In this document: one piece after another, positions 51,571 through 61,321 of the stretch | Layout of the letters: each line of letters starts with the position of its first letter | Numbering within the stretch: the first letter of the stretch is position 1 | Assembly: GCF_003347495.1 (NCBI RefSeq) | Contig: NZ_QCXY01000004.1 | Coordinates: forward strand, 465,303 to 529,302 | Direction of reading: 5' to 3' | From: Pleomorphovibrio marinus | GTDB lineage: Bacteria > Bacteroidota > Bacteroidia > Cytophagales > Cyclobacteriaceae | Length of the DNA stretch: 64,000 nucleotides | Translations under genes and position numbers: made by a program | The notes under the pieces: generated by a model | What the model saw: only the letters and a program-made list of their open reading frames with translations | What the model was told of the DNA's origin: nothing | Databases searched by the model: none

Positions 51571-52722
51571 TTATTCTACTGAAAATTTATAGGTACAGCT
51601 ATGTTCGTATTTTTCTCCTGGTCGCAAGACCACTGAAGGAAATTCGGGTTGATTGGGGCTATCTGGAAAATGCTGGGTCTCCAGGCAAATCGCACTACGC
51701 TTCCCATAGGTTTTGCCTTCCTTGGACTTGGACTTTCCATCCATGAAGTTTCCCGTGTACACCTGCACCCCGGGTTGAGTAGTAAATACCTCCATTACTC
51801 TTCCATTCTCCGGTACTTTCACTTTGGCCGCCTTTATTTCACCTGATGGGTAGTTGTCGTGATTCAACACCCAGTTGTGATCATACCCACCTGCTATTTT
51901 CAATTGCTCAAAATCCTCGTCAATCCTCTCTCCGACCAGATGCGGAGTGGTAAAGTCCATGGGCGTACCTTCTACAGGGGCAATTTCTCCTGTTGGAATT
52001 AGTACTTCGTTTACGGGTGTATAGTGATCTGCATTTAGTGTCAACTCATGGTTATGTACATTACCTTCCCCGTGTCCGTTCAAATTGAAAAAAGAGTGTT
52101 GGGTAAGGTTTACAATAGTGGGTTGGTCGGTTTCTGCCTCATATTCGATTTTGAAGGCATTGTCATCGCTGAGTGAATAGGTCATAACCACCGTTAGCTC
52201 CCCAGGGAAACCGCCGTGACCGTCCGGCGAGACGAGTTTCATTTTGATATGCTGATCGGAAGACTCCAGCACCTCCCAAACTTCCTTGTGGTATCCGGCA
52301 GGATAACCATGCAGGTTATTGGGGCCGTTGTTTGCTTCGAGTTGAAAGGTTTGGCCATCTAGGGTAAACTGGGCATTGGCAATCCTATTGCCATATCTAC
52401 CTATGGGCGCTCCGAAAAAACTATTTGGATGATTTAGGTAGTCATCCAGGCTTTCATAACCCAGTACGACGTCAGCGAAATTTCCTTCCCGGTCCGGTGT
52501 GAAAAGCTCCACTACCCTGCCCCCGAAATTGGAGACCGTCATTTCCAGGCCATTCTTGTTTTTCAGGATATAAAAATCAATTTCTCCATCTTCGTGGGAT
52601 TTTTGGAATTTGGCAACCTCCATTTTACTATGCATCTCTGGTTCTTTTTCTTCGGTTTGTTGGGTCTCTCCTCCACCGCAGGCGAAGGCGAGGCATGTGA
52701 GTACTATCAATGATTTCTTCAT
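51571..52722 (-). CDS. galM: Aldose 1-epimerase lipoprotein
   Basis: A 383-residue protein starting MKKSLIVLTCLAFACGGGET (lipobox AFAC); the open frame upstream overlaps the GH2 gene and was not chosen. It has FGGRVVELFTPDREG, the catalytic-His region IVNLTQHSFFNLNGHG, the middle YDHNWVLNH and the catalytic-Glu region AICLETQHFPDSPNQPEFPS. It interconverts alpha and beta anomers of sugars such as galactose. Being a lipoprotein, it acts outside the inner membrane, presumably on sugars released by the GH2 enzyme. Confidence 0.93.
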   Translation of the reverse strand: MKKSLIVLTCLAFACGGGETQQTEEKEPEMHSKMEVAKFQKSHEDGEIDFYILKNKNGLEMTVSNFGGRVVELFTPDREGNFADVVLGYESLDDYLNHPNSFFGAPIGRYGNRIANAQFTLDGQTFQLEANNGPNNLHGYPAGYHKEVWEVLESSDQHIKMKLVSPDGHGGFPGELTVVMTYSLSDDNAFKIEYEAETDQPTIVNLTQHSFFNLNGHGEGNVHNHELTLNADHYTPVNEVLIPTGEIAPVEGTPMDFTTPHLVGERIDEDFEQLKIAGGYDHNWVLNHDNYPSGEIKAAKVKVPENGRVMEVFTTQPGVQVYTGNFMDGKSKSKEGKTYGKRSAICLETQHFPDSPNQPEFPSVVLRPGEKYEHSCTYKFSVE

Positions 52723-52723
52723 C

Positions 52724-54565
52724 TTATCGCTGGATGGTTTCTCTATAAAGTTTATCATGCAGATTTTTTAAAAATGTAGGGTCGAGTTTGATCACCTCTC
52801 TATCGTAAGTCATAAGCCCGTTTACCTCCACCTCCACATCGGTAGTCTGGGTGTAAACCGCTGCAGAAAGCCCTTTATCGATAAATGGCACCAAATCATC
52901 TATCAGTTTTTCATAGCGTTTGGCCAACGCCTCTTTATCCTCAAAACTTTGGTAACCCCAATTATCCTTTTCTTGCCAGGTATGCCCTTCTACGGGAAGG
53001 CCAAGCCCCCCGTACTCGCCTAGCACCAAAATCTGATGCTGGCCCCAAATCCTTGGGTCAGGCATTACCGGGTCCGGGTAATTGTGTAGGTCCATTATTT
53101 CACCGGCAGTTGTAAAATTGCCTCCACTGGCGGAATTCACCAGCCTTGTAGGATCGTGGGCCTGCGTCCATTCCACTATCTCCTCCGTTTTAAATTGCCC
53201 CCAGGCCTCGTTAAATGGCACCCATACCACGATGGAGGGAAAGTTGTAATTGGCGTCCATAATGGCTTTCCATTCCCTTCGGAATATCTCTTCTGAATCG
53301 GGAGTCCTGTCCTTTTCGCTACCCCTTCCATACACCCCAGGCCGGGTTTCCCAGGTATTACCCATATCACCGCTAGGCATATCCTGCCATACCAACATCC
53401 CCTCTTTATCACAGTGGTAATACCATCTGGCAGGTTCCACCTTCACGTGTTTCCGGATCATGTTAAAGCCCATTTCCTTGGTTTTCAGGATGTCAAAAAG
53501 CAAAGCTTCATCAGTAGGAGCGGTATAAAGACCATCTGGCCACCATCCTTGATCCAGAGGGCCATATTGAAATAAAAATTCCCCGTTCAAAAGCATACGC
53601 TGAGTGCCTTCTGCATCGGCTTCCATGCTAATTTTTCTCAAGGCAGAATAAGTGTCCACCTTGTCCACAGTTCTCCTACCTTCCACCAGGCTTACCTCAA
53701 TATCGTAAAGGAAGGGATTATCCGGAGACCAATGTTTGGGCTGGGCAAAGGTAAGGGTGATTTCTTCCCCGGGTTTGCCCTCTCCCTCACTTACGACTTG
53801 CCCATTATCCTTAGCAACTACCTTTAGTCCTAGATTGGAACCTTGTCCATTTACCTTGGCCGTCACCTTGATGGCATTACTGTCAAAATCCGGGGTGTTT
53901 TTAAGTTCCGAAATATGGTTAGCAGCCACGGGCTCAAGCCATACGGTCTGCCAAATACCGGTCACAGGAGTGTACCAAATGCCCCTTGGTTCGTTTACCT
54001 GCTTACCCCTTGGCTGTGGCCCATCATCTGTAGGATCCCAGACTCTGACCATTAACTCCTGGCTTCTTCCGGAGGTCAAATGCTCCTTCACCTCAAAGCT
54101 AAAGGGGTCATATCCTCCGTGGTGTACACCTACAGAGGTGCCGTTGAGGAAAACCTCCGCCTCCCAATCCACCGCACCAAAATGCAGCAACAAGCTGCCT
54201 CTGCGCATGGCTCTGTCCACCTCAAAAGTGGTTTTGTACCAGAGTTCCTGGTCTTTCCCTACCGACTTTCCTACTCCGGAAAGGGCAGACTCCACGGCAA
54301 AGGGGACCAGAATCTTACCGTCAAAGGTACTTGGGGCCTCCGTGCCTTTGGAGGTTATGGCATAATCCCATAAGCCATTTAGATTTACCCAGTTTTCCCT
54401 TTTCATTTGGGGCCTAGGATATTCAGGGAGAGGTTTTTCAGCATTTACATCAGCGGCAAAAATGGAGAGTATCCTTTCTGTTTTGGGTTGCCATTCCTTG
54501 TCCTGGGCACTCAGCAAAAGTGGAAGCCCTAAAAAAAGGCAAATCAAATAAATTGTTTTTCGCAT
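52724..54565 (-). CDS. Glycoside hydrolase family 2 (beta-galactosidase-like)
   Basis: A 613-residue secreted protein (signal peptide to about LLLSAQ, residue 21). It has the sugar-binding jelly roll at 45-215 (NLNGLWDYAI, FGAVDWEAEVFLNGTSVGVH), an Ig-like domain to about 315, and the TIM barrel with acid/base Glu 453 preceded by Asn 452 (VPFNEAWG) and nucleophile Glu 517 (VLGEYGG). The C-terminal domains of longer family members are missing, which is usual for this subgroup. It cleaves a beta-linked sugar, most likely galactose or a related residue. First gene of the operon with a very good promoter. Confidence 0.93.
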   Translation of the reverse strand: MRKTIYLICLFLGLPLLLSAQDKEWQPKTERILSIFAADVNAEKPLPEYPRPQMKRENWVNLNGLWDYAITSKGTEAPSTFDGKILVPFAVESALSGVGKSVGKDQELWYKTTFEVDRAMRRGSLLLHFGAVDWEAEVFLNGTSVGVHHGGYDPFSFEVKEHLTSGRSQELMVRVWDPTDDGPQPRGKQVNEPRGIWYTPVTGIWQTVWLEPVAANHISELKNTPDFDSNAIKVTAKVNGQGSNLGLKVVAKDNGQVVSEGEGKPGEEITLTFAQPKHWSPDNPFLYDIEVSLVEGRRTVDKVDTYSALRKISMEADAEGTQRMLLNGEFLFQYGPLDQGWWPDGLYTAPTDEALLFDILKTKEMGFNMIRKHVKVEPARWYYHCDKEGMLVWQDMPSGDMGNTWETRPGVYGRGSEKDRTPDSEEIFRREWKAIMDANYNFPSIVVWVPFNEAWGQFKTEEIVEWTQAHDPTRLVNSASGGNFTTAGEIMDLHNYPDPVMPDPRIWGQHQILVLGEYGGLGLPVEGHTWQEKDNWGYQSFEDKEALAKRYEKLIDDLVPFIDKGLSAAVYTQTTDVEVEVNGLMTYDREVIKLDPTFLKNLHDKLYRETIQR

Positions 54566-54583
54566 GTCTAGTTGGGTTTAAGA

Positions 54584-54615
54584 CAAATTTAGGTTTTTTA
54601 TTTTTTCAGCCAAAA
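54584..54615 (-). promoter_or_regulatory. Promoter of the GH2-galM-SMP-30 operon
   Basis: TTTTG (54615-54611), a 19-base spacer and TAAATTTG (54591-54584) match the Bacteroidota TTTG-N19-TAnnTTTG pattern exactly. The GH2 ATG is 19 bases past the -7 box, so the leader is short. Confidence 0.7.
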
Positions 54616-54676
54616 GGTTTTAAAATTATAGCAATGGAAGAAATTATTACTTAATACCTTTTACATTTACCCTATA

Positions 54677-57600
54677 ATGATGCCGATTACTCGTTTTCAA
54701 GGTTTTGTTTTAAAATTTACCTGCTTTTCGCTTCTGCTAATGACGGGGTGCCAAAAGGAAGCGGAACAATCAGAGGCCGACCGATATGCGGCTTCCCCTG
54801 AGGTTGCTGACTATATCCGTTCCTTTGAAGGCAGAGGAGATCTTACGGACCCTTCCTCCCAGCCTTCCACTCCGGAGGCCACTTTAGCTTCCTTTAGTTT
54901 CGCAAAGGACCTAGAGATAAGCCTTGTGCTTTCAGAACCGGACATCCAGCAGCCATTGGAAATTCAATTTGACCACAAAGGAAGACTTTGGGTAGTGCAA
55001 TACAACCAATATCCCTATCCGGAGGGGGTTAAAATCACTGCCATTGACAACCATAACCGGGTGAAATTTGATAAGATCCCTGAGGCTCCACCGTCGGGAG
55101 TGAAGGGCGCGGATAAAATCACCTTTTTTGAAGATACGAATGGGGACGGGTACTACGACAAGGCTACCGATGCCATAGCAGGATTGAACATTGCCACCTC
55201 TGTTGCCTTGGGGAGAGGTAAAATATGGGTGCTCAACCCTCCCTATTTATTGGCCTATCCGGACAGGAACGACGATGGCATACCTGATGGGGATCCCGAG
55301 GTTTGTGTGAATGGCTTTGGATTGGAGGATACCCACTCGGTAGCCAACAGCCTGCATTGGGGACCTGATGGATGGCTATATGGGGTGAACGGGAGCACCA
55401 CCACTGCAAGTATCACTACAGCCAACACCAAAGACTTGTCTTTTACCGGTCAGGCCATTTGGCGGTATCACCCGGAACGTAAAAGTTTCGAGATTTTTGC
55501 AGAGGGAGGAGGAAATAACCCCTTCAGCATAGAGTTTGACAGTGAAGGCCGTCTTTATTCTGGTTCAAACGGATATGGCAGGGGACCCTACTATAAACAA
55601 GGGGCATATTATATAAAAAGCTGGGGCAAACACGGCCCACTAACCAACCCTTTTGCTTTTGGATATCTTGAGAATATGCCCTTGGAAGGGGAAAAGAAGC
55701 GTTTTACCCATGGTTTAGTCAAGTATGAGGGCCATTCCCTGCCCCAGCATTATCAGGGCAAGATGTTTTCCGTAAATCCGTTGCATGGTTACATACAGTT
55801 AAGTCGGTTTGAGACTTGGGGCTCCAGTTTTAAAAATATCGATGAGGAGGTAATCCTTGGCAGTACGGATAAATGGTTTCGGCCTATTGACATCAAGGTA
55901 GGTCCGGATGGGGCTATATATATTAGTGATTGGTACGATAGCCGGCTCTCCCACGTGGACCCCCGGGATACCTGGCATAAGGAGAGCGGAAGGATTTACA
56001 GGATTTCAGCCCGGGGAAATGATACTAACAAGGCAAAAGTTGACCTATCCCAGCTTTCCTCCTTGGCCTTAGTGGAATACTTGTCCCATCCCAACAAGTG
56101 GCAAAGGCAACAGGCATTGAGGTTATTAGGTGATCGTAGGGACATGGCTGTGCTGCCGGAATTATCGGGCCTATTGAAAACACAAAAAGGTCAGACCGCA
56201 TTGGAGGCATTGTGGACCATTTACCAGATAAACGGTTTATCAACGGAAACCCTAAAAACAGGATTGGCCCATACCAACCCTATGGTGAGAAAGTGGACAA
56301 TTCGCTTACTTGGCGATGAGAAGACTTTGAGTGCAGAAACAGCTTCACTTGTAATTCAACTGCTTGAAAAAGAAACACATTCCGAAGTGAGGAGCCAGAT
56401 CCTTTCCACCTGCAAAAGGATTCCAGCAGAACATGCCCTACCCATAATGGCTCGCCTTCTTGAACATGGCGACGAAGATGCCAAGGATCCTGATTTACCC
56501 CTACAATATTGGTGGGCACTTTCTGCCCAAGCCCGGCAGGATATTACCGCTACCTTGACTTTTATTTTGGATCCTAAAGTCAGGGACCATCCTATCGTAG
56601 AACAAACCCTTCTTCCACGGCTCTCTCAGCAATGGGCTATGCAGGGAGAAAAAGAGCATTATAAGGCCCTAGTTTCCCTTCTTGAAAATTTTAATACACA
56701 AGAACATAGGCAAGGCGTCACAAATGGAATTTTGGAGGGGATGCGAGGAAAGGACACCTCTACCCTTCCCTCCTATCTCAAGGATGCCTTTGAAAAGTTT
56801 GGCGCTGAGGCTAATCCCTTATTTATTGGAATGGAAGAAGGGAGTACCGCCATCAAACGGGCCGAGGAACTTTTAAGGGATGAGGGCACCTCCATGTTGC
56901 AGAAAAACCAAATTTTAGAGCAATTGGCTTATCTGCCTGAAGAGAAAGGAAAGGGGCTGCTGTTAGAAGTTTCTCTAAAGTCCCCATCGGCAGCACTGCA
57001 ACGAACCGCCATTCATTCCCTTACCTACTACGCCGACAAGGAAATCGGTGAGGCGATTGCCGATGCCTATCCACAACTAAGGGCCGATAGCTATATTAGG
57101 GAGGCCATGATTACCTTATTTACCACAAGAAAAGATTGGGCATACGCATTTTTTGAAGCCTTAGAGGATAAAAGAACCATTCACAAGGAGGATGTCCCCC
57201 TTCACCTGGCCCTTAAATTTACCCATTTGGACGATCCTGTGATCCATGAAAAGGTAACCAAGAATTGGCCGGAATTTGTTCCTTTGGGTCAGGCAGAAAA
57301 GAACAGAAGGATAAAGGCTTATAAAAACATAATGGCAGGAGAAAAGGGGGATGCTATATTGGGCAAGAGTATTTATCGGCAAAACTGTGCTGCCTGTCAT
57401 GTTTTACATGGGGAGGGAGGGGATATTGGACCCGAACTTACCGGTTATGACAGAGGGGACTTGGACTACTTGCTCTTACACACTGTGAATCCGAGTGCCG
57501 ATATTCGTGAAGGGTATGAAACCCAGGTGGTAAAAATGAAATCCGGTTCCGTGTTTTCGGGAAAAGTCGTGGATGAAAGAGGTGACTTGCTCACCTTAGC

Positions 57601-57748
57601 CCCGCCCCATGGGGGTAAAAGTTTCCAGTTGAGCCTAATAAAGGTTAAAGATAGAGCACTGGAAAAAAGGTCCACGATGCCTGAGCGGCTGTTAGAGGGA
57701 CTCTCTGATCAAGAATTACTTGCACTTTTTACTTATTTGATGGAGTAA
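54677..57748 (+). CDS. PVC-type haem-binding CxxCH lipoprotein with HEAT repeats
   Basis: A 1023-residue protein with lipobox MTGC (Cys 25). The N-terminal part is a beta-propeller like the PVC/L-sorbosone-dehydrogenase type (LVLSEPDIQQPLEIQFDHKG, FFEDTNGDGYYDK, HSVANSLHWGPDGWLYGVNG, DGAIYISDWYDSRLSHVDP) to about residue 430. HEAT-like helical repeats follow to about 880. The C-terminal cytochrome c domain has CAACH (residues 904-908) and a likely distal Met 1001 (STMPERL). It should bind haem covalently outside the inner membrane and pass electrons from an oxidised substrate. It is transcribed away from the GH2 operon with a 111-base divergent gap. Confidence 0.92.
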   Translation: MMPITRFQGFVLKFTCFSLLLMTGCQKEAEQSEADRYAASPEVADYIRSFEGRGDLTDPSSQPSTPEATLASFSFAKDLEISLVLSEPDIQQPLEIQFDHKGRLWVVQYNQYPYPEGVKITAIDNHNRVKFDKIPEAPPSGVKGADKITFFEDTNGDGYYDKATDAIAGLNIATSVALGRGKIWVLNPPYLLAYPDRNDDGIPDGDPEVCVNGFGLEDTHSVANSLHWGPDGWLYGVNGSTTTASITTANTKDLSFTGQAIWRYHPERKSFEIFAEGGGNNPFSIEFDSEGRLYSGSNGYGRGPYYKQGAYYIKSWGKHGPLTNPFAFGYLENMPLEGEKKRFTHGLVKYEGHSLPQHYQGKMFSVNPLHGYIQLSRFETWGSSFKNIDEEVILGSTDKWFRPIDIKVGPDGAIYISDWYDSRLSHVDPRDTWHKESGRIYRISARGNDTNKAKVDLSQLSSLALVEYLSHPNKWQRQQALRLLGDRRDMAVLPELSGLLKTQKGQTALEALWTIYQINGLSTETLKTGLAHTNPMVRKWTIRLLGDEKTLSAETASLVIQLLEKETHSEVRSQILSTCKRIPAEHALPIMARLLEHGDEDAKDPDLPLQYWWALSAQARQDITATLTFILDPKVRDHPIVEQTLLPRLSQQWAMQGEKEHYKALVSLLENFNTQEHRQGVTNGILEGMRGKDTSTLPSYLKDAFEKFGAEANPLFIGMEEGSTAIKRAEELLRDEGTSMLQKNQILEQLAYLPEEKGKGLLLEVSLKSPSAALQRTAIHSLTYYADKEIGEAIADAYPQLRADSYIREAMITLFTTRKDWAYAFFEALEDKRTIHKEDVPLHLALKFTHLDDPVIHEKVTKNWPEFVPLGQAEKNRRIKAYKNIMAGEKGDAILGKSIYRQNCAACHVLHGEGGDIGPELTGYDRGDLDYLLLHTVNPSADIREGYETQVVKMKSGSVFSGKVVDERGDLLTLAPPHGGKSFQLSLIKVKDRALEKRSTMPERLLEGLSDQELLALFTYLME

Positions 57749-57813
57749 TGTCGGTAAAAAAAGCAGGAACAGATGGAAATGGGTGAATTCGTGGTTAAAA
57801 TTTGTATTCGGAT

Positions 57814-59418
57814 TTAATGCTTAATCAATTTCATCTGCTCACAATTGCCCCCTGAACATACCCTTACAATATAAACTCCCTTGGAATATCCTTCCAATAG
57901 AGATCCTATGGAAGCTTTGCCTTCCACTATTTTGGCCTCCATTTCAACTTGTTTGTGTGGGCTTATTACTGTTACCTGGACACTTTCCTCGTAGGCATTA
58001 TCTCCATACCCCTGCAACCAAAGGAGATCAGATTCATAGGGGTTAGGAAATAATTTCCAACTTTTTGAGGGGCTTGCTGTTTGGTGAATTTGTACCCGGA
58101 TCAGGTCACTGTACATCACCTCACCTATAAAAGAAACCTCCTTTATTCTATAATACAACCAACCCAAATTGATATTCTGAGGAAGGTTGGTGTCCGTAAA
58201 GGAATATTCTGTTGCATTGTTGCTCCATCCACTTCCCATTATACTTCCGATATTGTCAAAACCCTCCCGTGGATTCAAAGACCTCTCAATTTCAAAATGG
58301 CTGGTTTGAACCTCTTTGTAAGTTACCCATTGAATATTAACCCCTGATCCAGGAATTGGCTCACCTTGTAGTGGACCCCATTTTACTGGCAAGGCAGCAG
58401 CCAAGTCCACCTCTACTTCCATCCATTGGCTGCAACCAAAAGCATCTGTCACCCAGACTTCATAAATCCCCCCCTCCAGGCCAATTAGGTCCTTTTGGTC
58501 ACTGGAAAAACCATTGGGCCCTGACCAATCGAAAGTATAGTCACCTGCGGGATCCATTTCCAATACGATGGTGCCATCCGGGTTTTCCTCATCCGTCTGC
58601 TCCGTGGAGATCGCGGTAATTTCATAGGCAACGGGAATATTGATTACTTTCTCATAGGTGTTTTGGGTATTGTTGGCATCGGTAACGGTTAACTTTGCGG
58701 TACCCGACTCGGAAAATTCCACCACCGGGTTTGCCACCAGCGCAGTAGTGTAGGTGGCATTGGTGAATTCCCATTTGTAGGTATAGGGTTCCTTTCCTCC
58801 GTTGGTAGTGCTTTCGAAACTCACGGTACTGGTTCCCTTATCCAAACAAGCCGCTTCATGCTCAAACTGAACGGCCAGAGGGGCTTCAACAACTATAGTT
58901 GTCTGTTTCTGGCATTGGGCGTTGGGATAATCACCACATTCATAATCCTCAGAAAGATCATTGCCAGCACTCGTAGTCCAGGCCAAGGTAGGATCCTTTA
59001 ACAAAACTACCTCTCCACAGACCCAGGTCATAGGAAATTGGCTCAATGTCAGTTTTCTTACAGTATCTTTTGCGGATGCTATTGTTCCAAAATAATAATT
59101 CAAAAATTGTTCATCTTCTCCCACCACTAAATCTGCAAATAACCTTCCATTATTAGCGGCACTATTGGAATTGGTGGAATATTCAAAAGTTATATAAACA
59201 ATTTGCTCTTCACCCGACTCACAGGTCAACAAGTCGGTGGTAATAGGAGTACCGAACTGGTCACTTAAAAAAACATCTTGGATGTCGAAGTTATTAGAAG
59301 AACAACTCTGGCCACAACCCCTCAAATCCGGCAAATGGGTTTGGTTCTGGGAAAAAGCTGTCCGATTTAACCCCGCTACCAACACCATAAAAACCAAAAA
59401 CTTAAATACAAAATGCAT
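57814..59418 (-). CDS. Type IX secretion cargo protein with PKD-like domain
   Basis: A 534-residue protein: a signal peptide (to about TAFSQ), a Cys-rich start (CGQSCSS), a PKD-like beta domain at about 195-270 (KEPYTYKWEFTNATYTTALV), another repeat to about 345, then a beta region and a C-terminal type A sorting domain (SWKLFPNPYESDLLWLQGYG to GVYIVRVCSGGNCEQMKLIK). The sorting domain sends it through the T9SS to the surface. No catalytic domain visible; adhesion or matrix function is likely. Confidence 0.85.
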   Translation of the reverse strand: MHFVFKFLVFMVLVAGLNRTAFSQNQTHLPDLRGCGQSCSSNNFDIQDVFLSDQFGTPITTDLLTCESGEEQIVYITFEYSTNSNSAANNGRLFADLVVGEDEQFLNYYFGTIASAKDTVRKLTLSQFPMTWVCGEVVLLKDPTLAWTTSAGNDLSEDYECGDYPNAQCQKQTTIVVEAPLAVQFEHEAACLDKGTSTVSFESTTNGGKEPYTYKWEFTNATYTTALVANPVVEFSESGTAKLTVTDANNTQNTYEKVINIPVAYEITAISTEQTDEENPDGTIVLEMDPAGDYTFDWSGPNGFSSDQKDLIGLEGGIYEVWVTDAFGCSQWMEVEVDLAAALPVKWGPLQGEPIPGSGVNIQWVTYKEVQTSHFEIERSLNPREGFDNIGSIMGSGWSNNATEYSFTDTNLPQNINLGWLYYRIKEVSFIGEVMYSDLIRVQIHQTASPSKSWKLFPNPYESDLLWLQGYGDNAYEESVQVTVISPHKQVEMEAKIVEGKASIGSLLEGYSKGVYIVRVCSGGNCEQMKLIKH

Positions 59419-59476
59419 TTAACTGTAATTAAATTCTGTATTACATATAATTACCGATAATTACATAAATACATTT

Positions 59477-59506
59477 CAAATATATGAAATTTTCTTTTAA
59501 ATACAA
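59477..59506 (-). promoter_or_regulatory. Promoter of the T9SS cargo gene
   Basis: TTG (59506-59504), a 19-base spacer and TATATTTG (59484-59477), an exact TAnnTTTG, with a predicted leader of about 50 bases. Confidence 0.6.
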
Positions 59507-59641
59507 TGGTATTGAAAGCCAAATAATGCCATTTGAGACTGATATAAATTCGCGGACTAATTGCTACACAAAAGATTTTAAGGAAAGCCAAAAAAGGGGT
59601 TTTTGGGGCTCACCTCTAATATAATGCTGGTAAAAAAAAAC

Positions 59642-61057
59642 TTACTTAGAATGTACCAATTGAGGTGCCTGAAGGTCCTCCTCCATGTTATAGGGCAGCC
59701 TATACACCTCTGATCCTGAGGAATTGGTAAAATAGATATAGGAGATGGAAAACTCCTTGGAGTCCCCATCGGCCCACATCCCAAAAAACGGATCCTTGGG
59801 GTTGTGCGGACGACGCAGGTAACTGTGATTTCTCTCGCTGTTTTGGGTGACTGGGCCTCCAAATTCCCAATTCCTACCATTATCTTCTGAAATCCATCTA
59901 CCTACCTCTCCCCCTGTATAATAAGGCTGGGGCCCCGGAAGTGCAGGGCCGATCAGTGTCCATTTGTCTCCATCGATATAGAGACTGCCCATATCATAAT
60001 TATGATCCGATCTGGTAATCTCCCGCGTTTCCCATTCTTTTCCTGTCCAATGGATAATCTCCCATTTTCTAGGGTCATTTTCCGGGCCAGGGGCAAACCC
60101 ATTACTGGTAACTGCCAAAACCACTGGGTTTCCGTCCTTATCAAAAAGCAACTTTGTGATATACGCCAGCCTGCCTTCGGCTTCGAAATCGACTGCTAAG
60201 GCGGGATTATCCCGGTGGTCTAGGGGAAGGGACAATTCCTCTCCGTGGATGTTGGTCCAAGTCTCCCCAAAATCCTTCGTTTCCATATAGTACACGTTGG
60301 TGCGCTTATCCACGGATCCATCAGGGTGGTAGTTGAAGGCGGAACCCACTTTTTGCTTGCTTTCATCCAACCGGCTTACTTGATAATGTCCCCCAAACCC
60401 CACCAACTTTTGCAGGTCCTTGTCCGGTTGGCTTGTCCAATCGTCCCCTTTTTCGCTGGTTTCCATATACAGTTCCCTGCCAGCGGTATACATGGTCATA
60501 AGGTGCAAAAATCCCTGGCCCGGGAGGTTCCAAATTTGGGAATAGGTTTGCTCTCTGGATATTATTTCCTTGAACTCTTCCACGGAATACGGGGCGGTGG
60601 CTTTAAAGATCTGTCCTGGTCGGTTGCGGCCACGCCCGGCAATAAATACCCAAACATACCCCTCCTCATCTATGCTGATACTGGGGTTGTCATGAGGGTC
60701 TATCACCCCCAACTGATCCCTTACAATGGTTGGCCTGGGCACCTGATGCTTGGCATGATCATAAAAGGAGGCCATGATCAACAAATGGTTGTCGTCGGCC
60801 TCGGTGGTGCCTCCATAAACAAAAAAGGTTTTATCTACCTCAGGGGAATAAATAGCCATAGGCGTTAGGGTATGGCTGAAACAAAATGCCAGCCCACCCG
60901 AATACTTGTCCCCTTCATAATCATCACTCTGCTGCCCCAAGGTAAACCAGATGCCCCTGTACCCATCGTGTTTAGTGTTGTTGAGGGATTGGGCGCAGGA
61001 AACGTAGACAAGAAACAGAACAAGAAAAAACGAGATTAGGTATTTTTTTTCGGTCAT
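59642..61057 (-). CDS. Secreted BNR-repeat (BNR_4-type) protein
   Basis: A 471-residue protein with a signal peptide (MTEKKYLISFFLVLFLVYVS, ending near SCAQ; SCAQ could also be a lipobox). It opens with HDGYRGIWFTLGQQSDDYEG and continues with propeller blades carrying DNPSISIDEEGYVWVFIAGR, DNPALAVDFEAEGRLAYITK, DGNPVVLAVTSNG and ISEDNGRNWEFGG (Asp-box). It is a family associated with polysaccharide loci; some relatives are lyases or rhamnosidases, but I cannot assign catalysis. The gene stands alone with a weak promoter-like pair upstream. Confidence 0.8.
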   Translation of the reverse strand: MTEKKYLISFFLVLFLVYVSCAQSLNNTKHDGYRGIWFTLGQQSDDYEGDKYSGGLAFCFSHTLTPMAIYSPEVDKTFFVYGGTTEADDNHLLIMASFYDHAKHQVPRPTIVRDQLGVIDPHDNPSISIDEEGYVWVFIAGRGRNRPGQIFKATAPYSVEEFKEIISREQTYSQIWNLPGQGFLHLMTMYTAGRELYMETSEKGDDWTSQPDKDLQKLVGFGGHYQVSRLDESKQKVGSAFNYHPDGSVDKRTNVYYMETKDFGETWTNIHGEELSLPLDHRDNPALAVDFEAEGRLAYITKLLFDKDGNPVVLAVTSNGFAPGPENDPRKWEIIHWTGKEWETREITRSDHNYDMGSLYIDGDKWTLIGPALPGPQPYYTGGEVGRWISEDNGRNWEFGGPVTQNSERNHSYLRRPHNPKDPFFGMWADGDSKEFSISYIYFTNSSGSEVYRLPYNMEEDLQAPQLVHSK

Positions 61058-61081
61058 GAGTATTGGGTTACGCTATGTTTT

Positions 61082-61110
61082 CAAAGTTGAATGTAGGGTT
61101 TTTAGGGCAA
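61082..61110 (-). promoter_or_regulatory. Candidate promoter of the BNR-repeat gene
   Basis: TTG (61110-61108), an 18-base spacer and CAACTTTG (61089-61082), one mismatch from TAnnTTTG, 24 bases before the ATG. Confidence 0.35.
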
Positions 61111-61321
61111 TTTTCTATCTCAACTAAGTAATTTTCATGGTGCATCTGATTTCAACTTCAAAACCATAGCAAATCACAGAGGGTAATGTTTTTTTTGATT
61201 AATGTGAGATTTGGCTCAATTGGAGACATGGTATTAATGAAAAAATACTTCCGTTTAATCATTTTGCTGACTACAAAGGTTCGAAACCTTCAGCAGATTG
61301 CTAACCTCGAAATTTAAAATA

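Noticed and set aside
57749..57813. Terminator between the convergent PVC and T9SS genes
   Set aside because: I could not find a convincing hairpin in this short gap.
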